This document shows, in pieces, positions 42,476-51,396 of a stretch of DNA of 58,446 bases. The DNA is taken from assembly GCA_015055865.1 (NCBI GenBank), contig SVHK01000005.1, positions 1-58,446 on the forward strand. Direction: 5' to 3'. The notes beneath the pieces were generated by a model that was given only the letters and a program-made list of their open reading frames with translations, did no database searches and was not told the DNA's origin. A program made the translations under genes and the position numbers. This DNA is from Clostridiales bacterium. GTDB taxonomy: Bacteria > Bacillota > Clostridia > Christensenellales > Borkfalkiaceae. How positions within the stretch are numbered: the first letter of the stretch is position 1; each line of letters opens with the position of its first letter.

Positions 42476-42943
42476 ATGGCAGATAAATTTTATATGACGA
42501 AGAAAGGTTACGAAGAAGCGGTTGAACGTTTGAAATATTTACAAACGGTCAAAAGAGAAGAAATCGTAGAACGTATCACCGAAGCAAGAAGCCACGGCGA
42601 CTTGTCTGAAAACGCGGAATACGATGCGGCGCGCAACGAACAAGCGGCGAACGAAGGGGAAATCGTAGAGCTCGATTATAAGATTAAGAACGCGAAAATC
42701 ATCGAAGAAAACGCAGATAATTCGTTCGTGCATATCGGCTCGAAAGTCACCGTTTACGATATCGATATGGAAGAAACGGTCGTTTACGAAATCACCGGTA
42801 CGACGGAAGCGAACGTTATGGAAAATAAAATTTCCAACGAATCGCCCGTAGGTAAGGCGCTCTTAAAACGTCAAGTCGGCGACGTGGTTACCGTTCCCGC
42901 GCCCGACGGAAACTATCAGCTCCGTATCGACGAAATCGCGTAA
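42476..42943 (+). CDS. greA: Transcription elongation factor GreA
   Basis: A 155-residue GreA. The N-terminal coiled coil holds the acidic tip SHGDLSENAEYDAARNEQ (about residues 39-56), which enters the RNA polymerase channel to trigger transcript cleavage. The C-terminal FKBP-like domain includes ESPVGKALLKRQVGDVVTV. The ATG at 42476 has AAAGGAG 6 bases before it; an in-frame start at 42386 would add a nonconserved extension. It is followed by lysS, a common pairing. Confidence 0.96.
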   Translation: MADKFYMTKKGYEEAVERLKYLQTVKREEIVERITEARSHGDLSENAEYDAARNEQAANEGEIVELDYKIKNAKIIEENADNSFVHIGSKVTVYDIDMEETVVYEITGTTEANVMENKISNESPVGKALLKRQVGDVVTVPAPDGNYQLRIDEIA

Positions 42944-43017
42944 ACGGAGCACCCGTGTACGCGTTGAAATCAATTTTATTGAGAAAAATTCTAACGAAAA
43001 AGGTTTAGGAAATCACT

Positions 43018-44520
43018 ATGCAGGAAAATAACGTAAATAGCGTAGAACAGGAAGAAGAACAGCTTATCGAACAGGCGAGAATTCGTCGCGAAAAGCTTGC
43101 AAAGCTCGTTTCTGAAGGTAAAAATCCTTACGAACAAGTAAAATATCCCGTTGATAACGATTCCAAAAATATTAAGGAAAACTTCGAACTTTACGAAGGT
43201 AAAACGGTCGTTTTGGCAGGTAGAATGATGTCCCGTCGTATTATGGGTAAGGCGTCCTTTTCCCATATCTCCGACAAGAGCGGATACATTCAAATTTACG
43301 TAACCCGTCAAGACATCGGCGAAGAAAATTATATGTCCTATAAAAAGGATTTGGATATCGGCGATATCGTAGGCTTTAAAGGATACGTTTTCAAAACGCA
43401 AACGGGCGAAGTTTCCGTGCACGTTACCGAGCTTACCCTGCTCACGAAATCCTTGTTGCCCTTGCCTGAAAAATACAACGGGCTTCAAAACCAAGACCTG
43501 AAATACCGCTTGCGCCATTTGGATTTGATTATGAACGACGACGTGAAAGCGACTTTCCGTACCCGTTCCAAAATTTTGAAAGAAATTCGTGCATACCTTG
43601 ACGGGTTGGGGTATTTGGAAGTAGATACGCCCACGCTCTTGCCGTTGGAAATCGGCGCGGACGCACGTCCGTTCAAAACGCACCACAACGCGTTGGATTT
43701 GGATATGTATATGCGTATCGAAACGGAATTGTTCTTAAAACGCCTTATCGTCGGCGGGCTTGACAAGGTTTACGAAGTCGGTAGAATTTTCCGTAACGAA
43801 GGTATGGACGCTTACCATAACCCTGAATTTACTTCGATTGAAATGTATCAAGCGTATAGCGATTATTTTGATATGATGGATTTAATCGAAGACCTTTATA
43901 AGACAGTAACGCTCAACGTTTGCGGTACGCTTGATATTAGCTATCAAGGTACGGAAATCCATATGGGCGATTGGACGAGAATGACGATGGCTGAAGCCGT
44001 TAAGAAATACTCGGGCGCGGACTACGACGAATGGGCAACGGACGAAGACGCAAGAGCAGTTGCGAAATCGCTCGGCGTAGAGCTCGAACACGAAAACGCG
44101 ACTAAGGGTTGGGTATTGATTGAGCTTTTCGACGCGTTCGTAGAAGACAAACTCGTTCAACCCACCATTATTTACGATTATCCCGTGGAAAATTCCCCCC
44201 TTGCAAAGCGTAAGCCGAGCAACCCTGCGTTCACCGAACGTTTCGAATATTTCATTTGCGGTCACGAATACGGCAACGCGTTCTCGGAATTGAACGACCC
44301 TATCGACCAAAAACAACGTATGGTAAAACAAGTGGAAGCGAAACGCGCGAAAGGGAACACGAGCGCGCAAGTCGACGAAGATTTCATCAATGCGTTGGAA
44401 TACGGTTTGCCCCCCACGGGCGGACTTGGGCTTGGTTTGGACCGTTTCGTAATGCTCCTTACCGATAGCTCCACCATTCGCGACGTCATCTTGTTCCCGA
44501 CGATGAAACCTAAAAAATAA
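43018..44520 (+). CDS. lysS: Lysyl-tRNA synthetase (class II)
   Basis: A 500-residue class II synthetase. The N-terminal OB-fold anticodon domain contains VVLAGRMMSRRIMGKASFSHISDKSGYIQIYV. Motif 2 is YEVGRIFRNEGMDAYHNPEFTSIEMYQAYSDY (about residues 248-279), and motif 3 is GLPPTGGLGLGLDRFVMLLTDSSTIRDVILFP near the end. It charges tRNA-Lys. It lies 74 bases after greA with no terminator between. Confidence 0.97.
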   Translation: MQENNVNSVEQEEEQLIEQARIRREKLAKLVSEGKNPYEQVKYPVDNDSKNIKENFELYEGKTVVLAGRMMSRRIMGKASFSHISDKSGYIQIYVTRQDIGEENYMSYKKDLDIGDIVGFKGYVFKTQTGEVSVHVTELTLLTKSLLPLPEKYNGLQNQDLKYRLRHLDLIMNDDVKATFRTRSKILKEIRAYLDGLGYLEVDTPTLLPLEIGADARPFKTHHNALDLDMYMRIETELFLKRLIVGGLDKVYEVGRIFRNEGMDAYHNPEFTSIEMYQAYSDYFDMMDLIEDLYKTVTLNVCGTLDISYQGTEIHMGDWTRMTMAEAVKKYSGADYDEWATDEDARAVAKSLGVELEHENATKGWVLIELFDAFVEDKLVQPTIIYDYPVENSPLAKRKPSNPAFTERFEYFICGHEYGNAFSELNDPIDQKQRMVKQVEAKRAKGNTSAQVDEDFINALEYGLPPTGGLGLGLDRFVMLLTDSSTIRDVILFPTMKPKK

Positions 44521-44540
44521 AAAGTTAAATAAACGAAAGA

Positions 44541-44572
44541 AAACGCCCTGCGGAATAATCCGCAGGGCGTTT
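44541..44572. terminator. Terminator of greA-lysS
   Basis: AAACGCCCTGCGGA (44541-44554) and TCCGCAGGGCGTTT (44559-44572), flanked by A-rich and T-rich sequence. Confidence 0.85.
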
Positions 44573-44610
44573 CCATGGGTGTTGCAAACTTTTGAGAAGA
44601 TATTCTAAGC

Positions 44611-44820
44611 AAAATAAAAACGCGCCAACCGAAGTCAGCGCGAAAAACGCAAACTCCAATTGTCGCCAAACAAAACTCAAAAAATTACGCTATTTGAACA
44701 TAATCATTTTGGTGAATTTGCGTTTTTACCAAATTCTATAAATGATTATGAACAAAAGATGGTTAAAATACCCTTTAAAAAGAAAAAGAGCGATAATTTT
44801 TATATGGAGTTTTGTTTGGC
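44611..44820 (-). ncRNA. Candidate 6S-like structured small RNA
   Basis: A minus-strand promoter puts the first transcribed base at about 44820, which is the first base of a perfect 14-bp closing stem (GCCAAACAAAACTC at 44665-44678 paired with GAGTTTTGTTTGGC at 44807-44820). Inside is a weak extension (AAAATTA-CGCT/AGCG-TAATTTT), an open region, and an apical stem CATAATCATT/AATGATTATG (44699-44708, 44741-44750) with inner TTGGT/ACCAA. A tetraloop terminator (44621-44642) with TTTTTATTTT ends the RNA. No credible ORF is present. Closing stem, open bubble and apical stem recall 6S RNA, but identity is not proven. Confidence 0.6.
44621..44642 (-). terminator. Terminator of the structured RNA
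   Basis: 9-bp stem CGCGCTGAC/GTTGGCGCG with a TTCG loop, followed on the minus strand by TTTTTATTTT (44611-44620). Confidence 0.8.
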
Positions 44821-44826
44821 TTTCTT

Positions 44827-44855
44827 AGTATAACACAAATAAAAAGTTTTATCAA
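44827..44855 (-). promoter_or_regulatory. Promoter of the structured RNA
   Basis: On the minus strand TTGATA (44850-44855), 17-base spacer, TATACT (44827-44832), seven bases before the closing stem. Confidence 0.8.
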
Positions 44856-44880
44856 GCGAATTAATAAAACTTTTTATTTT

Positions 44881-46137
44881 TTATCGGACGTTTTGGAATT
44901 TTACTTCCGTTTCCAAGCGCACGGTTTTTAAAATTTCGTCCTTTAATTGATGATAGTATTCGTAATTTTTCCGTTTTAAAGTTTCTTGACATTCGAAAAT
45001 ATCGCAACCGAGCGTTCGCGTTTTTTCAAAGAGCGCGATTAGGTCGGTTTTGAGTTTTTCTTCGGCGCTTGGCAATACGCCGTTCGGGATTTTGCCTGCG
45101 TCGGCGGTTTCTTCTAAGGATTGTAGTTTTGCGCCGTCCAAAATTCCTGCGGTAACGGTTAAAGATATTTTTAAAACGGGCTCGTCTTTTTTCTCAATCG
45201 AAAGTTTCAGTTTTGGGGTGTTCCTTTTTACGTTCAACGCGTATTCCGTTTCGTTTTCTTTGACTAAATACGCGGCGAGCCGTAATTTGCTTTTTACAAA
45301 AGCGAACGTTTTGCTTTCTTCCGTCGTCAATTTTCCGACTTTTACGCCGTTCACGAACAGCGCCGTTTCGCTCGCGGAAAAAACTTTTTTCTCGTCTTGT
45401 CCCTTTTGCTTTTGCTTACCGCTTTGTCCCGCTTGACCTTGTCCGCCTTGCGAGTTTTCTCCGCTTTGTTTTTCTTGCGAACTGCTTTCATCTCGACCCT
45501 GCTCCCCGCCTTTATCCGATTGTGCGGTTTTTTCTTGGGGTGGTTCGGCTTTTAAAACGGGCAAATAACCGCTTTTACCTTCCGCGTAGTATTGCTCGGC
45601 GAACTCTCTTAACGTGGACGGTAAAACCGTGCCCACCCGTTCGGAGTGGGGCGAAAGCACTTTTTGCGCCGCTAAGCCGGAAAGTTCTTCGACGGGGTTT
45701 TTGGCATTTAAAATTTCTTGCGCCGAGCCGTCGCAGGTTGCGAGTAGGCAACCGTTGGAAAGGTATTCGTCGCGTAAAAAGAAATTCAAGCAATCGAAAA
45801 CGTCCTTTTGGGCTGCGCTTTCGCCAAGGACGACGAGTTGACAAAAGACGAGTTTTGGATACCAACCCGTTTTCGCGTTGATTTGTTCGAACGCTTCCGC
45901 GACCGTTTTACCCTTGCTCACGATTTGCGCGCTTTGGGTGTTTTCCCCTTCCTGTTCGGATTTTGGCAGGGCGATTTGCGAAGTTACGATAAATTCTTGT
46001 TCTTCTCTGTCAATCCCAACCGCAATGACGAGCGCGGTTTTTTGGACGTCGGTTAAACCGAAGTCGTTGGAAAAGAATAAAAAGGCGAGCGCGATGCAAA
46101 CCAACAAATAGTATCGGACGGTGTTTTTAGCGCGCAT
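44881..46137 (-). CDS. gerAC: Ger(x)C family spore germination protein
   Basis: A 418-residue C-subunit of a GerA-type nutrient receptor. Recognisable parts are FGLTDVQKTALVIAVGIDREEQEFIVTSQIALP (about residues 26-58), WYPKLVFCQLVVLGESAA and the C-terminal domain with KTRTLGCDIFECQETLKRKNYEYY. A hydrophilic Gln/Gly/Ser/Glu-rich stretch of about 50 residues (roughly 203-252) is inserted mid-protein. Family members are usually lipoproteins, but no Cys follows the N-terminal hydrophobic segment, so lipid anchoring is doubtful. It overlaps gerAB by 11 bases. Confidence 0.88.
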   Translation of the reverse strand: MRAKNTVRYYLLVCIALAFLFFSNDFGLTDVQKTALVIAVGIDREEQEFIVTSQIALPKSEQEGENTQSAQIVSKGKTVAEAFEQINAKTGWYPKLVFCQLVVLGESAAQKDVFDCLNFFLRDEYLSNGCLLATCDGSAQEILNAKNPVEELSGLAAQKVLSPHSERVGTVLPSTLREFAEQYYAEGKSGYLPVLKAEPPQEKTAQSDKGGEQGRDESSSQEKQSGENSQGGQGQAGQSGKQKQKGQDEKKVFSASETALFVNGVKVGKLTTEESKTFAFVKSKLRLAAYLVKENETEYALNVKRNTPKLKLSIEKKDEPVLKISLTVTAGILDGAKLQSLEETADAGKIPNGVLPSAEEKLKTDLIALFEKTRTLGCDIFECQETLKRKNYEYYHQLKDEILKTVRLETEVKFQNVR

Positions 46138-47302
46138 AATTTTTCTCCTTGACAGTATTTTTTCGAGTGCGGTTTTTGGGTTTTTTATTGCCTAAAAGCA
46201 AGAGTAGGCAAAGAACGGGGAGTAAAACGGAAAAGACGGGGAATACCCACCATAGCGTTTTGGTAACGAGTTCGAATACGGTATTTTGGTATTTATTAAA
46301 GAAAAACACGAACAGGAAAAGCCCTGCGTTGACGATGGAAGATAACACGATTTTGTTTTTACAGTCCGTCGTTTTTTCAAGACAAAGTACGCAAAGCCGA
46401 ACGGGTAAAATGTTTGCGAAAAACAAAATTACCGTTAAAAGATAGACGAAAATTAAGTCGATTCGCCCTACCGTTTTCAAAGCCGGAAAATACTGCGCGA
46501 TTTTCGTGAACGCATAGTGTTGCGCAGGCGCAATCGTCGTGTAAATCCCGTAAAATACGCTGAGAAAAAGGAGTACGAAAATACCGCCTGCCCAATAGGA
46601 AAAATAAATTTTTTTGCCGTCGCCTTGCTCGTAGCGGTAATCCCCTAATAGTGGCAAGAATAAAATTGCGTCCGAGAAATGCGATGTGGTAAATTTGACT
46701 GCGTCGAAAATTTTAGAAAACGGAAATTCAAACCACGGTAAAATGCTTTCGAAATCCGTTTCCCCCACGGACATAAAAATAATGCCGAAAAAGGAAAGGA
46801 GAAAGAGCGGAAAACAAATATCCGTAATCCGCGCGAAAGATTTTAGACCCTTAACACAAATAAATCCGCTTAAAAAGAAAAACGGCGTAAAGGTAAAGGC
46901 GAACGGCGCGGTGTCGTAAAAGACGGCTTGGGAGAATTTTTCAAGCTCAATCATCGGTAAGAGCGACGAGAAAAGAAAGTACGCGGAAAGGACCGCGTAA
47001 AAAATCTTTGCGCCGATATTGCCGAGTTTTTCGTTGACGAGCGTGAAAAACCCCTTTCCCGTTTTAGAAAGGATAAACAGTAAGACGGCAAGCGCGCTCG
47101 ATTGTAAAAGGTATTGCAAAACGGTCGGTAAAAGCAAGTCGCCTAAAGCGTATTGCGAAAGCAACGACGGAGTTTCTAATAGTTTAGAAAGGGGCGCGAT
47201 AAACGCCGAAAAAAAGCAAAGCTGACGGGCGTTAAAGCTCCCTTCTTGCTTCTTTGTTTTCGATTTGGGCATAGCAGGTATGCGTTGAACGGTGGTTGTC
47301 AT
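46127..47302 (-). CDS. gerAB: GerAB/ArcD/ProY family spore germination permease
   Basis: A 391-residue integral membrane protein with about ten hydrophobic segments and the family look FNARQLCFFSAFIAPLSKLLETPSLLSQYALGDLLLPTVLQY near residues 23-64. The B subunit holds the ligand-binding permease-like part of the germinant receptor in the spore inner membrane. The start overlaps the gerAA stop codon by four bases (ATGA), and the end overlaps gerAC. The three genes form one operon in the standard order. Confidence 0.9.
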   Translation of the reverse strand: MTTTVQRIPAMPKSKTKKQEGSFNARQLCFFSAFIAPLSKLLETPSLLSQYALGDLLLPTVLQYLLQSSALAVLLFILSKTGKGFFTLVNEKLGNIGAKIFYAVLSAYFLFSSLLPMIELEKFSQAVFYDTAPFAFTFTPFFFLSGFICVKGLKSFARITDICFPLFLLSFFGIIFMSVGETDFESILPWFEFPFSKIFDAVKFTTSHFSDAILFLPLLGDYRYEQGDGKKIYFSYWAGGIFVLLFLSVFYGIYTTIAPAQHYAFTKIAQYFPALKTVGRIDLIFVYLLTVILFFANILPVRLCVLCLEKTTDCKNKIVLSSIVNAGLFLFVFFFNKYQNTVFELVTKTLWWVFPVFSVLLPVLCLLLLLGNKKPKNRTRKNTVKEKNYAR

Positions 47303-48816
47303 TGTTCTTGTCCTTTGCTATCCGTTTTATTTGGGCGATAGCGAGTCTTGTTTTTAGAACGGAATACGTTCGGGCGTTTAGGGAGTTCTTCCAGAGGATA
47401 TTTAATAATCGTATCTTTCAAATCCTGTGTCGTTAAAGGGGAAAACGGCGAGAGCAAAGGTGTTCCGAATCCGTCTGCGCCGACTAAATAATAGAGTAAA
47501 AACGCTACGAAGAGTACGATGCCGAATACGCCGACGCTCCCTGCCACGAGTAGGAAAATCCAACGCAATATACTACCCGTTTCCACGAAGTTGGGCACGG
47601 TGTAAAGGCAAATACCCGAAACGGCGACGACGATAATTGCCGGCGTGGATAAAAACCCTGCCGAAACCGCCGCTTCGCCTAAGACGAGCGCTCCGACAAC
47701 GGAGAGCGACATACCCACGTATTTCGGCATACGGATACTCGCTTCTTTTAATATTTCTAATAATAAGAGAACGACGAATATTTCTAAGCTCGGCGATAAG
47801 GGGAGTCCTTGCACGCTTCCTGCGATAGTCAGCATTAGCCCTAACGGCAAAAGTTGCATCTTGAAAATTTGCGCCGTTACGTAAAGCGCGGGTAAAAGCA
47901 GGGCGACGAACAGAGCGGTTAGACGGATTCCGCGATAGACGCTTGCCATAAACGGCGAGATGAAATAGTCTTCGCTCGATTGTAAATCTTCCGTTAAAAT
48001 AAACGGTAAGGTGAGCGCAATCGGCGAGCCGTCCACTAAAATTCCCACTCGCCCTTCCGCGATTTTTGCGCAGAACACGTCGGGCTTTTCCGTTGAACCG
48101 ACTTGTTTGAAAACGGAGTGTTTTCTCGGCGCTAAAAAACCTGCGATATAAGACGAATCGACGATGCAATCCACGTTGATTTTTTGTAATTGCTCTTTGA
48201 TTTTTTGCAAAGTTTCTTGCGACGAGATTCCGTCTAAATAGCTAATCGCGACGTGGGTGTTGCTCCGTTTCCCGATTTTGAGCGTTTCAAAACGGAGTTC
48301 GGGGCATTTTAAACGTTTTCTTACGAGCGTCATATTCGTCTTAATATCTTCGATAAACCCTTCTCTCGGCCCTTTAATCGCAACGTCGGACGGCGGTTCG
48401 CTAATTGAACGGACGGGCAATAGCTTTGCGCCTATGATAAAACCCGTATCAAGTCCGTCTACGAGCAGTAACGAATTACCGTCTAAAATTTCGTCCGTCA
48501 GTTTGGAAAACTCAGTGCCGTCTTTGAGTTCGGGGAATAGTAACGTCGTTTTAATAAACTCTTGCAATTCCGCTTGAACTTCGTTCGTTTCGTACCTGCC
48601 CCCGTCGTTTTGCTTGATATTGAGCGTAATTTTCGTCAGGGGACGGGCGACGAGTTCGCCTAAAAGTTGTTTATTGACCATTCCGTCCGCGTAAATAACG
48701 GCGCACGCAACGCCGTCTTTGGTTTCGAACGAGTACGTTAAAACGTCTTGCGCAGGCAATAGCTCTTTTAATATTTTTAAGTTTTCGTCTAAATTTTTTA
48801 AAAGTTTTTCTTCCAC
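47299..48816 (-). CDS. gerAA: GerA family spore germination protein
   Basis: A 505-residue A-subunit. The soluble N-terminal part contains DAVKGPREGFIEDIKTNMTLVRKRLKCPEL-like sequence (here IKGPREGFIEDIKTNMTLVR, about residues 147-166). Then comes GRVGILVDGSPIALTLPFILTEDLQSSEDYF and five hydrophobic segments. The receptor triggers germination on sensing nutrients. The start codon is GTG and I see no clear Shine-Dalgarno before it. Gene order gerAA-gerAB-gerAC with overlaps indicates coupled translation. Confidence 0.93.
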   Translation of the reverse strand: MEEKLLKNLDENLKILKELLPAQDVLTYSFETKDGVACAVIYADGMVNKQLLGELVARPLTKITLNIKQNDGGRYETNEVQAELQEFIKTTLLFPELKDGTEFSKLTDEILDGNSLLLVDGLDTGFIIGAKLLPVRSISEPPSDVAIKGPREGFIEDIKTNMTLVRKRLKCPELRFETLKIGKRSNTHVAISYLDGISSQETLQKIKEQLQKINVDCIVDSSYIAGFLAPRKHSVFKQVGSTEKPDVFCAKIAEGRVGILVDGSPIALTLPFILTEDLQSSEDYFISPFMASVYRGIRLTALFVALLLPALYVTAQIFKMQLLPLGLMLTIAGSVQGLPLSPSLEIFVVLLLLEILKEASIRMPKYVGMSLSVVGALVLGEAAVSAGFLSTPAIIVVAVSGICLYTVPNFVETGSILRWIFLLVAGSVGVFGIVLFVAFLLYYLVGADGFGTPLLSPFSPLTTQDLKDTIIKYPLEELPKRPNVFRSKNKTRYRPNKTDSKGQEQ

Positions 48817-48880
48817 GTTAGAAGTTTGGCTAAAACTAAAAAAACTATGCTTTTAAAAACGGCAGTTTTTGGGAATATCA

Positions 48881-48909
48881 TTGACTTTTCGTTGGGTTTT
48901 TGTTATACT
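48881..48909 (+). promoter_or_regulatory. Promoter of the trmN6-like gene
   Basis: TTGACT (48881-48886), 17-base spacer, TATACT (48904-48909). Confidence 0.75.
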
Positions 48910-48939
48910 GTAACTATAAAAATATTGGTGTGGTAAAGT

Positions 48940-49626
48940 ATGGAGATAGAACTTGGCGAATACGAAGTGGCGGAAGATATGCTCGTGGACGGGCTCAAAA
49001 TCGTGCAGGACACGAGATTGTACCGCTTTACGTCCGATTCCGTGTTGTTGTCCCGTTTCGCGCGCGCGAGAAACGGCGATAAAATTGCGGATTTTTGTTC
49101 GGGAAGTGGCGTCGTCGCTTATCATTTTTACGCGTTAAACCGTCAAAAACTTAAAAATTTGTCCTTTTCTTTATTTGAAATGCAATCTTCGCTTGCGCTT
49201 TTGAGCGAAAAAACTGCAAAACTGAACGGGTTTGACTGCTTTGAAACGGTAAATTGTAAGCTCCAGGAAATTCCCGAAAAGTATCGAGAAAAGTTTTCGC
49301 TTGTGCTTTGCAATCCACCTTACGAACGGGGCGGATTGGGAAACGACGATTACGAAAAAGCGATTTGCCGTAAGGAAATTACGATTAATCTACAAGAAAT
49401 AGCCAAGGCGACGGCTTTCGCGTTGAAATTCGGCGGTCGGCTTGCGATGGTGCATCGCGCGGATAGGCTTGCGGAAATTTGTTATACGCTAAAAAACGTG
49501 AATATCGAAGTGAAAAAGGTTCAATTCGTTGCGGGAAAAACGGGCGCGAAACCCTATCTCGTTTTAATCGAAGGGGTTAAGGGCGGTAAGCCTGCGACTG
49601 AGATTTTGCCGACGGTTATAAATTGA
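48940..49626 (+). CDS. tRNA1(Val) A37 N6-methyltransferase-like protein
   Basis: A 228-residue methyltransferase of the TrmN6/YfiC (YabB) group. It begins with VDGLKIVQDTRLYRFTSDSVLLSRFARAR, has the SAM loop KIADFCSGSGVVAYHF (about residues 48-63) and the adenine-N6 signature NPPY at 125-128 (LVLCNPPYERGG). It would methylate A37 of a tRNA anticodon loop. The next gene, rsmI, follows as yabB-yabC does in Bacillus, supporting the call. Confidence 0.88.
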   Translation: MEIELGEYEVAEDMLVDGLKIVQDTRLYRFTSDSVLLSRFARARNGDKIADFCSGSGVVAYHFYALNRQKLKNLSFSLFEMQSSLALLSEKTAKLNGFDCFETVNCKLQEIPEKYREKFSLVLCNPPYERGGLGNDDYEKAICRKEITINLQEIAKATAFALKFGGRLAMVHRADRLAEICYTLKNVNIEVKKVQFVAGKTGAKPYLVLIEGVKGGKPATEILPTVIN

Positions 49627-49710
49627 CGGAAAACCTAAATTTAAGTTTCACGTTAAACAAGTAAAATTTTTTTGGACGGGAAAAGCAGGAAAAACAAGGA
49701 GAAAGAAGAA

Positions 49711-50514
49711 ATGGTTTATTTTGTAGCGACGCCGATAGGAAATTTGAAAGATATTACCTTACGGGCGATAGAAACGTTAAGGGACGCGGACGTGATTTTT
49801 TGTGAAGATACTCGCCACACGCTCAAGCTTTTGAACGCTTACGAGATTAAAAAGCCGTTGTTTGCTTGTCATAAATTCAATGAAACGGACGCGGGGCAAA
49901 AGATTTTAGAACAAAGCCGAATGGGGAAAAACGTCGCCGTCGTGTCGGACGCAGGTACGCCCGTAATTTCCGACCCGGGCAACGTCGTTTGTAAAATATT
50001 AAAAGAAGCTTCCGAGCCTTATACGTTGATTCCCGGCGCGTGCGCGTTCTTGTCGGCACTCGTGCTTTCGGCGTTAGATGCGAGCAGATTTGCATTCATC
50101 GGTTTTTTGCCCGATAAGCAGAGCGAAAAGAAAGCGGTTTTGGAAAAATACAAGGACTTGGAGCTTACGCTTGCGTTCCACTCCGCGCCACAAGACGTGG
50201 ATAAGGACGTTAAGGCGATGTACGAAGTTTTTGGGGAAAGAAAGGCGGTTGCCGTTCGGGAAATTACTAAAATTCACGAAGAGTGCGTAGAGTTTAATTT
50301 ATCCGATGGTTTGGCTAAGGAAAAGCGCGGGGAGTACGTTTTGCTCGTCGAAGGCGCGAAAGAAAAAGAAAATCCGTTAAACGCTATGACGGAAACGGAG
50401 CATATTAAATTTTATATGGACTTAGGTTTGGATAAAAAGGACGCGCTGAAAAAAACGGCAAAAGACAGGGGCGTTTCTAAATCCGACCTTTATAAATTCG
50501 CTTTGGATTTGTAA
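49711..50514 (+). CDS. rsmI: 16S rRNA (cytidine1402-2'-O)-methyltransferase
   Basis: A 267-residue RsmI of the tetrapyrrole-methylase superfamily. It starts VYFVATPIGNLKDITLRAIE, contains IFCEDTRHTLKLLNAY and VAVVSDAGTPVISDPG (about residues 78-93), and has FIGFLPDK and AFHSAPQDVDKDV later. It methylates C1402 in the decoding centre. The start at 49711 is ATG with AAGGAG 10 bases upstream; a TTG further upstream would add a nonconserved basic stretch. Confidence 0.95.
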   Translation: MVYFVATPIGNLKDITLRAIETLRDADVIFCEDTRHTLKLLNAYEIKKPLFACHKFNETDAGQKILEQSRMGKNVAVVSDAGTPVISDPGNVVCKILKEASEPYTLIPGACAFLSALVLSALDASRFAFIGFLPDKQSEKKAVLEKYKDLELTLAFHSAPQDVDKDVKAMYEVFGERKAVAVREITKIHEECVEFNLSDGLAKEKRGEYVLLVEGAKEKENPLNAMTETEHIKFYMDLGLDKKDALKKTAKDRGVSKSDLYKFALDL

Positions 50515-50581
50515 ATGTAAGGGGCAGGTATGAGCCGAACGCTTTTATGGGAATATCTTTTGCTTTTTTGTTAAAAGTTGT

Positions 50582-50610
50582 TTGAAAGCAACGAAAAGAG
50601 CGTATATTAT
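50582..50610 (+). promoter_or_regulatory. Promoter of the YugP-like gene
   Basis: TTGAAA (50582-50587), 17-base spacer, TATTAT (50605-50610). Confidence 0.65.
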
Positions 50611-50652
50611 ATAATAGTGAAAACTATTTATCGTCAAATATAAGGAGTAACG

Positions 50653-51384
50653 ATGGGATATTATTTTTGGTTTTTAATCGCTTTGATGGCCTGCGCGGTA
50701 TTTTCGATGAGCGCGAGCAATAAAGTAAAAACGACTTTCCGCGCGTTTAAAAAAGTGCCCACGTCGTCGAGAATGACGGGGTACGATACTGCGGTAAGAT
50801 TGCTTCGCGCGAACGGCGTGGACGATATTTCCGTTAGACGGGTGGGCGGAGAGTTGACCGACCACTACCACCCGACCAAGGGCGAAGTCAATTTATCGGC
50901 GAGTACGTTCGGGGACGATTCGGTCGGTGCGGTGGCGGTTGCGGCGCACGAAATAGGGCACGTTATGCAAAAGAAAAAGGGGTATATCCCGTATAAATTG
51001 AGAAGTTTTCTCGTGCCCGTTTGTAACGTCGGGTCAAGGCTCGCGCTTCCACTCGTTTTAATCGGGCTTTTGATTGACGTGTTCGTGTACGCAGGGCAAG
51101 GCTCGAATTTGGGCTACGCGCTTGCGATGTTCGGGGTCGTGTTGTACGGGCTTTCGACGTTGTTTATGCTCGTTACCCTGCCCGTTGAGTTCGATGCGAG
51201 CCGTCGCGCGAAAAAGATGCTCGTCGAAGAAGGTATTTTGACGGAAGAAGAAGCGCTCGGCGCGGATAAAGTTTTGGACGCCGCCGCGCTTACGTACGTT
51301 GCCGCGCTTGCGACTTCGCTCGTGTACTTCTTGCGGTTTTTGGTGTGGGTGTTGATGATGTTCGGGCGAAGAAACCGCAATTAA
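50653..51384 (+). CDS. YugP-like zinc metallopeptidase
   Basis: A 243-residue membrane metallopeptidase. The zinc motif is AAHEIGHVMQ (His at about 97 and 101). A first membrane helix (about 4-20) is followed by FRAFKKVPTSSRMTGYDTAVRLLRANGV and DHYHPTKGEVNLS. Two more hydrophobic segments and a late helix near 230 complete it. The protein class is common in Clostridia; the natural substrate is unknown. It is followed 12 bases later by the GDPD gene. Confidence 0.88.
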   Translation: MGYYFWFLIALMACAVFSMSASNKVKTTFRAFKKVPTSSRMTGYDTAVRLLRANGVDDISVRRVGGELTDHYHPTKGEVNLSASTFGDDSVGAVAVAAHEIGHVMQKKKGYIPYKLRSFLVPVCNVGSRLALPLVLIGLLIDVFVYAGQGSNLGYALAMFGVVLYGLSTLFMLVTLPVEFDASRRAKKMLVEEGILTEEEALGADKVLDAAALTYVAALATSLVYFLRFLVWVLMMFGRRNRN

Positions 51385-51396
51385 GGGAGAAAAAAT

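Noticed and set aside
44262..44669. A 135-residue minus-strand frame running from the structured RNA into lysS
   Set aside because: It passes through two terminators, lies antisense to lysS, has no domain and starts inside the RNA tail without a ribosome-binding site.
44665..44820. MITE-like mobile element (14-bp inverted ends)
   Set aside because: No target-site duplication flanks it, and the promoter, start point and terminator fit a transcribed RNA better.
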